From the NCBI RefSeq assembly GCF_902381825.1, contig NZ_LR698973.1, positions 1,351,042-1,405,482 of the forward strand: a stretch of 54,441 nt of DNA, in the 5' to 3' direction. The DNA is from Pseudocoprococcus catus. GTDB lineage: Bacteria; Bacillota; Clostridia; Lachnospirales; Lachnospiraceae. The stretch's first letter is position 1. Each line of letters opens with the position of its first letter. Below the pieces are notes generated by a model. The model saw only the letters and a program-made list of their open reading frames with translations. It ran no database searches and was not told the DNA's origin. Below, piece after piece: positions 29,353-36,880 of the stretch. The position numbers and the translations under genes are program-made.

Positions 29353-30177
29353 ATGAAACATGAATATTACCAGTATAATGCAGAGGAGCTCCTGTCCAAA
29401 GGACCAAAGTTCCCTCTGATTATTATGAAAGACAATGCAGAAGTTTTTAAATCCATGGCAGATGAGATGGCAGATACGATCGTTGAGCATAATGCAAAAG
29501 GCGAGAAGACTGTATTTATCTGTCCTGTAGGCCCTGTAGGACAGTATCCTTATTTTGTTGACAGAGTCAACAGCGAGAAAATCAGCCTGAAAAATGTCTG
29601 GTTCATCAATATGGATGAATATCTGGATGATAACAAAGAATGGGTGAGCATCGATCATCCGTTAAGTTTCAGAGGCTTTATGAAACGTACTGTTTATGAC
29701 AAAATCAATCCTGAACTGGTGATGCCGGAAGCACAGAGAATCTTCCCTGATCCAAAGAATCCGGGTCACATTCCGGAAGTGATCGGGCAGCTTGGCGGTG
29801 TGGATATCTGCTTCGGCGGTATCGGTATCAATGGCCATGTTGCTTTCAATGAAGCAGACGGAAGTCTCAGCAATGAAGAATTTCTGGCACAGCAGACACG
29901 TGTCTTAAAGATTACGCCTGAGACAAGAACAGCCAATGCGATTGGTGATTTTAACGGTGCCCTTGAGGATATGCCGCATTACTGCATCACAATCGGTATC
30001 AATGAAATTTCCCATGCACGTAAGATCCGTCTGGGCTGCTTCAGAAACTGGCATCGTGCCGTTGTAAGACGTGCTGTTTATGGTGAACAGACATCTGAAT
30101 TCCCAGTCAGCTTATTACAGAATCATTCGGATATTAATCTGAAGATTACTGAATTTGTAGCAAGCCTTACAGATTAA
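29353..30177 (+). CDS. glucosamine-6-phosphate deaminase-like protein, altered phosphate site
   Basis: NagB/6-phosphogluconolactonase-fold enzyme, 274 residues, expected to isomerise and deaminate a 2-amino sugar. Catalytic residues are present: Asp88-Glu89-Tyr90 (NMDEY), Asn160-Gly161-His162 and Glu167 (GINGHVAFNEA), Arg192 (TRTANA). Two phosphate-binding elements differ: the N-terminal loop ATGGTP reads PVGPVG (58-63), and the G-S-x-K-A segment reads GCFRNWHRA (228-236), losing the usual Lys. GGTGGT precedes the ATG weakly. NagA-like and aldolase genes follow in the same direction. It is more divergent than a housekeeping NagB; a non-deaminating isomerase is a possible alternative. Confidence 0.75.
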   Translation: MKHEYYQYNAEELLSKGPKFPLIIMKDNAEVFKSMADEMADTIVEHNAKGEKTVFICPVGPVGQYPYFVDRVNSEKISLKNVWFINMDEYLDDNKEWVSIDHPLSFRGFMKRTVYDKINPELVMPEAQRIFPDPKNPGHIPEVIGQLGGVDICFGGIGINGHVAFNEADGSLSNEEFLAQQTRVLKITPETRTANAIGDFNGALEDMPHYCITIGINEISHARKIRLGCFRNWHRAVVRRAVYGEQTSEFPVSLLQNHSDINLKITEFVASLTD

Positions 30178-30266
30178 TATGTTTATCATAGGCGGGGCGT
30201 TCAGCAAATGGAAGTATGATTCCCTGCATTTACAGCAGTGTTAAAACAGACAGAGGCGATAACAAA

Positions 30267-31433
30267 ATGAAAACATTAATTAAAAATGGACAGGTTTATA
30301 TGAACCGCCATTTTGAGAAGAAAGATTTATTGTTGGATGACAGAAAGATTGCTGTGATCGGAGATTTTCTTGAGCCGGAAGATGCGGATACAGCAGTATA
30401 TGATGCGGAAGGCTGTTATGTCACACCGGGATTTATCGATGTGCATACACATGGTGGTTTTGGTGTGGATGTCAATGCAGCCACACAGGAAGATTACGAG
30501 AAAATCGGCCATTTCTTTGCAAAGGAAGGCACCACATCCTGGCATTGCTCTATCTTGACGGATACTGAAGAGCAGACAGACTGGTGCATTAAAGAAGCTG
30601 TGAAGCATTATGAAACCAATACAGCAGCAGGACAGCCGCACGGCAATTGTGCGGATCTGATGGGAATCCATTTGGAGGGACCGTTCCTGGCATCGGAGTA
30701 CAAAGGGGCGATGCCTGAATATCTGCTTCGTACAGCGGATATGCCGCTTTTAAAGCACTATCAGGAGACAGCAGGCGGTTTTATTCATTACATAACTGTA
30801 TCACCGGAAGTTGCAGGTATTCCGGAGCATGTCAAAGATATCACTGAGATGGGCATCAAAGTGGCTATCGGTCATTCCGGTGCGGATTATGCCACATCCT
30901 GGAAATGTATCGATGCCGGTGCAGCAGCCGCAACCCATACATTTAATGCGATGCGCCTGTTCCATCAGCATGAGCCGGCCATCATGGGTGCGGTTCTTGA
31001 ATCGGATGTATACTGCGAAGCTATTTGCGATGGCCGACATCTTCATCCGGGTTCTGTCCGTTTCCTTTTGAAAATGAAGGGGTATGACAGAGTCATTGCC
31101 ATCACAGACTCCATTATGGCCGCAGGACTGCCGGACGGCAACTACAAACTGGGAGTCAACGATGTCATTGTTGAAGAAGGTGATGCAAAACTCAAAGATG
31201 GTACAAGAGCCGGCAGTACCCTGACAACGGGACAGGCATTCAGAAATCTGATGAAATTCACCGGCGAAAGCCCTGAGAAGATTCTTCCATTGCTGACAGA
31301 GAACCCGGCCACCATGTTGGGGCTGCAGAACAGAATTGGCTTCATCGGCGAAGGCAGAGATGCCGATGTGCTGATTATGGACAGCGAATTCCAGATAAAA
31401 GAAACATTTGTCAAAGGACGTCGAATTATTTAG
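30267..31433 (+). CDS. N-acetylglucosamine-6-phosphate deacetylase-like protein
   Basis: Amidohydrolase of the NagA family, 388 residues. Metal and catalytic residues: His60 and His62 (DVHTHGG), Glu137 (HLEGPF), His203 (IGHSGADY), His224 (ATHTFNAM), His258 (DGRHLHP) and catalytic Asp281 (AITDS). In NagA the motif GREPG supplies an Arg from the neighbouring subunit that holds the substrate phosphate; here the segment reads HQHEPA (233-238) and His235 replaces it. The expected reaction is deacetylation of an N-acetyl amino sugar with a changed C6 group. I start at ATG 30267 with AGAGG ten bases upstream; the frame extends to 30216 without homology. Confidence 0.8.
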   Translation: MKTLIKNGQVYMNRHFEKKDLLLDDRKIAVIGDFLEPEDADTAVYDAEGCYVTPGFIDVHTHGGFGVDVNAATQEDYEKIGHFFAKEGTTSWHCSILTDTEEQTDWCIKEAVKHYETNTAAGQPHGNCADLMGIHLEGPFLASEYKGAMPEYLLRTADMPLLKHYQETAGGFIHYITVSPEVAGIPEHVKDITEMGIKVAIGHSGADYATSWKCIDAGAAAATHTFNAMRLFHQHEPAIMGAVLESDVYCEAICDGRHLHPGSVRFLLKMKGYDRVIAITDSIMAAGLPDGNYKLGVNDVIVEEGDAKLKDGTRAGSTLTTGQAFRNLMKFTGESPEKILPLLTENPATMLGLQNRIGFIGEGRDADVLIMDSEFQIKETFVKGRRII

Positions 31434-31455
31434 AAAATAGAGAGGAGTTTTAAAA

Positions 31456-32607
31456 ATGCCATTAATTCCATTAAGACCTTTACTTGAAACTGTTGATAAA
31501 TATCACTATGCGCAGGGTGCTTTCAATGTCAACGCTGTTGCTCAGGCAAAAGCGGCCATTGAAGTGCATGAAATGTTCCGTTCTGCAGCAATCCTGCAGG
31601 GTGCAGATCTGGCCAACGGATTCATGGGCGGCCGTACAGATTTCCAGAATGCAACTCTGGAAGACAAGAAGATCGGTGCCAAAAATATTGCCAATGCCGT
31701 CAAGAAATATGCTGAGGATTCACCTATTCCTGTTGTTCTGCATCTGGATCACGGCAAGAACTTTGATTCCTGTAAAGCAGCCATCGAAGGCGGTTATACA
31801 TCTGTTATGATCGATGGTTCTTCACTGCCGTTTGATGAAAATGTAGAGCTGACAAGAGAAGTTGTTAAATATGCCCATGAAAGAGGCGTTTCTGTTGAAG
31901 GTGAGCTGGGTGTATTAGCCGGTGTGGAAGATCACGTATTTTCTGCAACATCAACTTACACAAACCCATTAAAAGCTGTTGAATTCTTTAAGAAGACAGG
32001 CGTAGATGCGCTGGCTATCTCTTATGGTACAATGCACGGTGCGTCTAAAGGTAAAAATGTTAAACTGAGAAAAGAAATCGTTATTGCCATCAAAGAGTGC
32101 CTGATGCATGAAGGTATCTTTGGCGTTTTAGTTTCTCATGGTTCTTCAACTGTTCCAAAATACATTGTTGATGAGATTAATGCCCTGGGCGGCAATATTC
32201 AGAATGCCCATGGTATTTCTGTAGATGAACTGAAAGCAGCTATTCCTTGCGGTATCGGCAAGATCAATGTTGATACAGATATCCGTCTGGCTGTTACAAG
32301 AAACATGAAAGAATTCTTCCATAACTATCCGGAGAAACGCAACAGCCCATCCATCGGCGGTGTCTATAAACTGCTTGAAGAGAAGAAAGATCAGTTTGAT
32401 CCTCGTGCATTCCTGCCTCCGATCATGGATACCGTTATGTACGGCAATGTTCCTGATGAAGATGTTGCTGCTCTGGTTGCTGTCATCGAAAAAGGTGTTA
32501 AAGAAGCTATTGGTACGCTGATTGTACAGTTTGGTTCATTCGGTAAGGCACCGCTTGTTGAGCAGGCAAGTCTTGATGAAATGGCTGAACGCTACAAGAA
32601 GATGTAA
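31456..32607 (+). CDS. class II (zinc) ketose-bisphosphate aldolase
   Basis: Zinc-dependent aldolase of the class II fructose-bisphosphate family, 383 residues, longer than the usual 285-320. Metal and catalytic motifs: LHLDHGKN (catalytic Asp, zinc His), EGELGVLAG (Glu), SYGTMHGASKGK (zinc His), VSHGSSTVP (zinc His, phosphate loop) and NVDTDIRLA (dihydroxyacetone phosphate loop). Arg in DIRLA and in FDPRAF correspond to residues that hold the C6 phosphate in related enzymes, so a charged C6 group is still likely. An insert (KRNSPSIGGVYKLLEEKK) and a 55-residue C-terminal extension set it apart. GAGAGGAG precedes the ATG. It could serve the cluster substrate or fructose 1,6-bisphosphate. Confidence 0.85.
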   Translation: MPLIPLRPLLETVDKYHYAQGAFNVNAVAQAKAAIEVHEMFRSAAILQGADLANGFMGGRTDFQNATLEDKKIGAKNIANAVKKYAEDSPIPVVLHLDHGKNFDSCKAAIEGGYTSVMIDGSSLPFDENVELTREVVKYAHERGVSVEGELGVLAGVEDHVFSATSTYTNPLKAVEFFKKTGVDALAISYGTMHGASKGKNVKLRKEIVIAIKECLMHEGIFGVLVSHGSSTVPKYIVDEINALGGNIQNAHGISVDELKAAIPCGIGKINVDTDIRLAVTRNMKEFFHNYPEKRNSPSIGGVYKLLEEKKDQFDPRAFLPPIMDTVMYGNVPDEDVAALVAVIEKGVKEAIGTLIVQFGSFGKAPLVEQASLDEMAERYKKM

Positions 32608-32665
32608 TTGCATCAATCATATATAATTGCGTCAATAATAGAAGGTAAAGAAGGAATTGTACAAC

Positions 32666-33385
32666 ATGGTCTGGCTGATTGTTGCGACACTTGCTGCTAG
32701 TTTTATTAAGGGTGTCTGTGGATTTGCCAATACCCTTGTATTTACCACGATATTGAGTTTTTCGTTCAATAACATTCAAATTACGCCGATGGATCTGATT
32801 ATCGGCTACCCGGCCAATGTGATCATTGCATGGAAAGAGCGCAGGCAAATTAACTGGCGAATCAGCCTGCCGGTGGCAGCTCTGATCATTTTCGGCAACA
32901 TTCCCGGTATTTTTATGCTGAAGAATGTGGACACGCGAACCATCAAAGTGATTTTCGGTTTTTTCATTATCGCCATGGGCATTGAGATGCTGATGCGGGA
33001 GAGAGCCGGAAAGAAGCAGAAACAGTCAAAAATCATACTTGGACTGATTGGTGTGCTTTCAGGTCTGTGCTGCGGACTTTATGGTGTCGGTGCACTGCTG
33101 GCGGCGTATATGGATCGTGTGACTGAGGACAGCCATGCATTCAAAGGCAATCTTTGCTTTGTATTCTGGATTGAATGTACATTCAGACTGATTGTCTATC
33201 CATGCATCGGCATATTGAACTGGCAGATCTTTCGTCAGGCGGTATGTATGATTCCGTTTATGGTGCTGGCGCTGGTTTTTGGCATGAAGTGCTGCGGACA
33301 TTTGAACGAAACGGTCATCAAGAGACTGGTCATTATCGTGCTGATATTGTCAGGAATTGCACTTGTTATCCAAAACCTTTGTTAA
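32666..33385 (+). CDS. TauE/SafE-family permease (second copy)
   Basis: TSUP-family membrane protein, 239 residues with about seven or eight helices. Glycine-rich repeat motifs are less strict than in the first copy: AASFIKGVCGFANTLVFT near 10-27 and GVLSGLCCGLYGVGALLAAY near 133-152. The shape suggests a different subfamily from the copy at 19112. I start at ATG 32666, 11 bases after AAGAAGG; the TTG at 32657 is only two bases from that site. It follows the aldolase by 58 bases and ends in a strong terminator, so it is the last gene of the NagB-like operon. Substrate unknown; sulfonate or sulfite export is a family role. Confidence 0.8.
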   Translation: MVWLIVATLAASFIKGVCGFANTLVFTTILSFSFNNIQITPMDLIIGYPANVIIAWKERRQINWRISLPVAALIIFGNIPGIFMLKNVDTRTIKVIFGFFIIAMGIEMLMRERAGKKQKQSKIILGLIGVLSGLCCGLYGVGALLAAYMDRVTEDSHAFKGNLCFVFWIECTFRLIVYPCIGILNWQIFRQAVCMIPFMVLALVFGMKCCGHLNETVIKRLVIIVLILSGIALVIQNLC

Positions 33386-33417
33386 AACATCTTATGCCCA
33401 ATCACTTTTCATTATAT

Positions 33418-33465
33418 AAGAGGTGTCGATTGTGACTGATTCGGTCACAATCGACACCTCTTTTG
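33418..33465 (+). terminator. terminator with 19-bp perfect stem
   Basis: Arms 33418-33436 and 33444-33462 are perfectly complementary with a 7-base loop, followed by TTG after TTTT. It separates the unusual sugar cluster from the fructose PTS operon. Confidence 0.9.
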
Positions 33466-33506
33466 TGCATGTTCAACCAAAATCGGTCATAAATTTTGTG
33501 AAGTAG

Positions 33507-33526
33507 TTTGATTGAATTTGACTGAA
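33507..33526. promoter_or_regulatory. tandem decamers in the fruK promoter
   Basis: TTTGATTGAA (33507-33516) is followed directly by TTTGACTGAA (33517-33526). The pair covers the -35 box and spacer of the fruK promoter. Tandem 10-bp direct repeats are a common operator form for DeoR-family regulators, and a DeoR gene lies at 38701. Confidence 0.5.
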
Positions 33527-33540
33527 TCTGGCGTTATAAT
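33512..33540 (+). promoter_or_regulatory. promoter for fruK-fruA
   Basis: TTGAAT at 33512-33517 and TATAAT at 33535-33540, 17-base spacer, 31 bases before fruK. Confidence 0.7.
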
Positions 33541-33571
33541 ATGAACATAATAAAGAGCAGGAGGTAACAAG

Positions 33572-34486
33572 ATGATTTATACAGTGACTTTTAATCCATC
33601 ACTGGATTATATCGTTGCAGTAGACGATTTTCAGCTGGGACTTACCAATCGAACAAGTTCAGAATTAATCCTTCCTGGAGGAAAAGGCATTAATGTTTCA
33701 ACATTATTAATGAATCTTGGTATAGAAAGCACAGCACTTGGTTTTATGGCCGGTTTCACAGGTGATGAGATTGTCCGTGAGCTGCAGGAAATGGGTGTGA
33801 AATCTGATTTCATTCGTATTGATGAAGGTATTTCAAGAATTAATCTGAAGTTGAAATCCATTGATGGCACAGAGATCAACGGCAGTGGACCGGCAATCAG
33901 TGCTGACAAAGTTGAACAGCTGATGGTTCAGCTGGATGCACTTGGTGAAGGCGATGTTCTTTTCCTGGCAGGCAGTATCCCATCATCTATGCCGGATGAT
34001 ATGTATCGCCGTATTATGGCAAGACTGGAAGGTAAAGGCGTGATGATCGTTGTGGATGCAACAAAAGATTTATTGCTGAATGTTTTGGAGTACCATCCAT
34101 TTTTGATCAAACCGAATAATCATGAGTTGGGTGATATTTTCGGTGTAGAGTTAAAGACAAGAGAAGAAGTTGTTCCTTACGGCAAAAAGCTTCAGGAAAT
34201 GGGGGCACGCAATGTGCTGATCTCCATGGCCGGCGAAGGTGCCGTTCTGATCGCAGAAGACGGACAGGTATTTGATAAGCCTGCCCCGAAGGGCCAGCTG
34301 GTGAACGCAGTAGGCGCGGGCGATTCTATGGTCGCAGGTTTTATGGCCGGATGGATGGACAAACAGGATTATGAGCATGCCTTCTGTATGGGTATTGCAT
34401 CAGGAAGTGCCAGTGCATTTTCTGAATATCTGGCTACAAAGAGCGAAATTGAAGCAATTTATAAACAAGTAAGAGTGGAGGATTAA
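33572..34486 (+). CDS. fruK: 1-phosphofructokinase
   Basis: PfkB/ribokinase-fold kinase that converts fructose 1-phosphate to fructose 1,6-bisphosphate; 304 residues. Family motifs: MIYTVTFNPSLDYIVAV at the start, LPGGKGINVSTLLMNLG near 33-50, the FruK-typical LGFMAGFTGDEI, and the C-terminal catalytic and ATP region NAVGAGDSMVAGFMAGW near 252-268. AGGAGG precedes the ATG. The fruA start codon lies only five bases after its stop, so the pair is a tight operon. Unlike the enzymes upstream, its motifs are fully standard. Confidence 0.93.
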   Translation: MIYTVTFNPSLDYIVAVDDFQLGLTNRTSSELILPGGKGINVSTLLMNLGIESTALGFMAGFTGDEIVRELQEMGVKSDFIRIDEGISRINLKLKSIDGTEINGSGPAISADKVEQLMVQLDALGEGDVLFLAGSIPSSMPDDMYRRIMARLEGKGVMIVVDATKDLLLNVLEYHPFLIKPNNHELGDIFGVELKTREEVVPYGKKLQEMGARNVLISMAGEGAVLIAEDGQVFDKPAPKGQLVNAVGAGDSMVAGFMAGWMDKQDYEHAFCMGIASGSASAFSEYLATKSEIEAIYKQVRVED

Positions 34487-34491
34487 AAACC

Positions 34492-36399
34492 ATGAGAATT
34501 ACAGACTTATTGGATAAGCAGAGTATTTCCCTTAATGGTGCGCCGAAAGATAAGAAAGAGGCGCTTGATCAGGTCGTAGATCTGATGGCAAAAAGCGGCA
34601 AGATCAACGATGTTGAAGCTTACAGACAGAGAGTTTATGCAAGAGAAGAAGAGAGTACAACCGGTATCGGGGAAGGTATTGCCATTCCTCATGGTAAATG
34701 CGATGCTGTTATAAAACCGGGGCTGGCAGCTATGGTTGTCAAAGACGGTGTGGATTTTGATTCCCTGGATGGTGAACCGGTGCATCTGATCTTTCTTATT
34801 GCAGCTCCGAACACAGAAGACAATATCCATCTGGACGTATTGAGTAAATTATCAGTTCTTTTGATGGATGAGCAGTTTACAGCAGATCTGCTGAATGCCA
34901 AATCCGTGGATGAATTTCTTGAAATCGTGGATAAGGCTGATGACGAGAAGAGCGATATTGATGAACGTCTGGCAGATACCGGTGAAGCTGAAGGTGCGCA
35001 GGCAAAACTTCTGGCAGTAACAGCCTGCCCGACAGGTATTGCGCATACGTATATGGCAGCAGAAGGCCTTGAGAAGGCTGCAAAGGCAAAGAATTGTTTC
35101 ATCAAGATTGAGACAAGAGGTTCTGGCGGTGCAAAGAACGTGATCACCGATCAGGAAATTGCTGAAGCAGACTGTATTATCGTTACAGCGGATACTCAGG
35201 TACCGTTGGATCGTTTTGACGGTAAGAAAGTCATTATCCGACAGGTGTCCGATGGTATCAGCAAGGCGGATGAACTGGTAGATCTGGCGCTGTCAGGCAA
35301 TGTACCTGTTTACCATGCAGCTGAAGGTGCTAAGACAGAGGTTAAATCTTCCGGCGGCGGCATCGGCCATCAGATTTATGCACAGCTGATGAATGGTGTT
35401 TCACATATGCTGCCATTTGTTATCGGCGGCGGTATTCTGATTGCAATTGCATTTCTGATCGATGGTCTTTCAATTGATATCAATTCACTGCCGGCGGATC
35501 AGAGAGCCAACTTCGGTACCATTACACCAATCGCAGCGATGTTCAAACAGATCGGCGGTGTTGCATTTGGCTTTATGCTTCCGGTACTGGCAGGATTTAT
35601 CGCCATGGCCATCGGTGACAGACCGGCACTGGCCCTTGGTTTTGTGGGCGGTATGATGGCTGCAAGCGGCAAATCCGGTTTCCTGGGAGCTTTGGTTGCA
35701 GGTTTTGTTGCCGGTTATCTGATACTTGCACTGAGAAAAGCATGTGACAAACTGCCGACAGCACTTGAGAAGATTGCACCGGTTCTGATTTATCCAGTGG
35801 TGGGTATTCTGGTAATGGGACTCTTTATGATGTTCATTGTAGAGCCGATCATGGGTGGTATCAATACAGGTCTTAACAATGCCTTGACAGGTATGGGAAG
35901 TTCAAGTAAAGTGGTATTAGGATTAGTTCTCGGCGGCATGATGGCCATCGATATGGGCGGCCCATTCAATAAGGCGGCTTATGTGTTCGGTACAGCAGCT
36001 ATTGCGGCGGGCAATTATGATATCATGGCAGCGGTTATGATCGGCGGTATGACACCACCTTGTGCCATTGCCCTTGCAACGCTCCTGTTTAAGGATAAAT
36101 TCACAAAAGAAGAAAGAGAATCCGGTCCGACAAACTTTATCATGGGTCTGGCCTTTATTACAGAAGGTGCCATTCCTTATGCAGCAGCTGATCCGCTGCA
36201 TGTCCTGCCATCTTGTATCGTAGGTTCAGCCATTGCAGGCGGAATTTCCATGTTCTTCGGCTGTACACTGATGGCACCTCACGGCGGTATCTTCGTATTC
36301 CCGGTTGTGGGCAATGCATTGATGTATCTGGTTGCGCTGGTTGTAGGTACGGCAGTTTCTACAGTATTACTTGGTTTGTTAAAGAAAAAGGTTGCTTAA
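34492..36399 (+). CDS. fruA: fructose PTS enzyme IIABC
   Basis: Fused fructose-specific PTS transporter, 635 residues: EIIA (1-150, phospho-His67 in IAIPHGK), EIIB (about 172-270, phospho-Cys179 in VTACPTGIAHTYMAAE) and EIIC (about 300-630, about nine helices, GGMMAIDMGGPFNKAAYVFG). It takes up fructose and releases fructose 1-phosphate for FruK. It has no fused HPr domain; HPr and EI are encoded separately just downstream. GTGGAGG precedes the ATG. Confidence 0.96.
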   Translation: MRITDLLDKQSISLNGAPKDKKEALDQVVDLMAKSGKINDVEAYRQRVYAREEESTTGIGEGIAIPHGKCDAVIKPGLAAMVVKDGVDFDSLDGEPVHLIFLIAAPNTEDNIHLDVLSKLSVLLMDEQFTADLLNAKSVDEFLEIVDKADDEKSDIDERLADTGEAEGAQAKLLAVTACPTGIAHTYMAAEGLEKAAKAKNCFIKIETRGSGGAKNVITDQEIAEADCIIVTADTQVPLDRFDGKKVIIRQVSDGISKADELVDLALSGNVPVYHAAEGAKTEVKSSGGGIGHQIYAQLMNGVSHMLPFVIGGGILIAIAFLIDGLSIDINSLPADQRANFGTITPIAAMFKQIGGVAFGFMLPVLAGFIAMAIGDRPALALGFVGGMMAASGKSGFLGALVAGFVAGYLILALRKACDKLPTALEKIAPVLIYPVVGILVMGLFMMFIVEPIMGGINTGLNNALTGMGSSSKVVLGLVLGGMMAIDMGGPFNKAAYVFGTAAIAAGNYDIMAAVMIGGMTPPCAIALATLLFKDKFTKEERESGPTNFIMGLAFITEGAIPYAAADPLHVLPSCIVGSAIAGGISMFFGCTLMAPHGGIFVFPVVGNALMYLVALVVGTAVSTVLLGLLKKKVA

Positions 36400-36435
36400 G
36401 TTAAAGATTGAAATAATCGAAATAATAAAAGATGA

Positions 36436-36464
36436 TTGTCAATAAAGTCAACGAATAGTATGAA
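36436..36464 (+). promoter_or_regulatory. possible promoter for ptsH
   Basis: TTGTCA at 36436-36441 and TATGAA at 36459-36464 with a 17-base spacer, 17 bases before ptsH. A moderate match. Confidence 0.4.
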
Positions 36465-36481
36465 TTGAGGAGGAATTTATC

Positions 36482-36739
36482 ATGAAGGAATTTAAGTATG
36501 TGATCACAGACAAAGAAGGTATCCACGCTCGTCCAGCCGGTGAACTGATCAAAGTTGTTAAAGGATTCAACAGCACGATCAAGATTGCTAAAGACGGCAA
36601 AGAAGCAGACTGCAAGAGAATGTTCGCTGTTATGGGTCTTGGCGTTAAGAATGGTCAGGAAGTTGTCTTTACATTTGATGGTGAAGATGAAGATGCTGCA
36701 TGTGAAGCAGTCAGCAAATTCATGAAAGAAAATCTGTAA
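36482..36739 (+). CDS. ptsH: HPr phosphocarrier lacking Ser46
   Basis: Small PTS phosphocarrier, 85 residues, which passes phosphate from EI to EIIA. His15 with its motif (GIHARPAG, 13-20) is intact. The second site is not: Ser46, which in Firmicutes is phosphorylated by HPr kinase to drive CcpA-dependent repression, is Arg46 (CKRMFAVMGLGV, 44-55). This HPr should work in transport but not in the usual repression switch. AGGAGGA precedes the ATG. It lies between fruA and ptsI and may be dedicated to fructose, like FPr or NPr in other bacteria. Confidence 0.92.
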   Translation: MKEFKYVITDKEGIHARPAGELIKVVKGFNSTIKIAKDGKEADCKRMFAVMGLGVKNGQEVVFTFDGEDEDAACEAVSKFMKENL

Positions 36740-36812
36740 TTTATAATTATTGGTAACGACGGCGTTACAAGGAGTTAAACGTGTTCCCGTATCAGCGGGG
36801 CGAATTGAAGAG

Positions 36813-36860
36813 ACTGTTGCATGATGGGTGCCTTGTAATGGGTTATGCAGCAGTTTTTTC
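36813..36860 (+). terminator. terminator between ptsH and ptsI
   Basis: ACTGTTGCAT (36813-36822) pairs with ATGCAGCAGT (36845-36854) with one G-U pair, followed by five T. It lies 20 bases before ptsI and would reduce read-through, keeping HPr above EI. Confidence 0.65.
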
Positions 36861-36880
36861 TTTAACGGAGGAGAATCAGG

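Noticed and set aside
29353..30177. Asn-Gly-His in the NagB-like protein where E. coli NagB has Asp-Gly-His
   Set aside because: Bacillus subtilis NagB also has Asn at this place, so it is a normal variant and not evidence of changed function.
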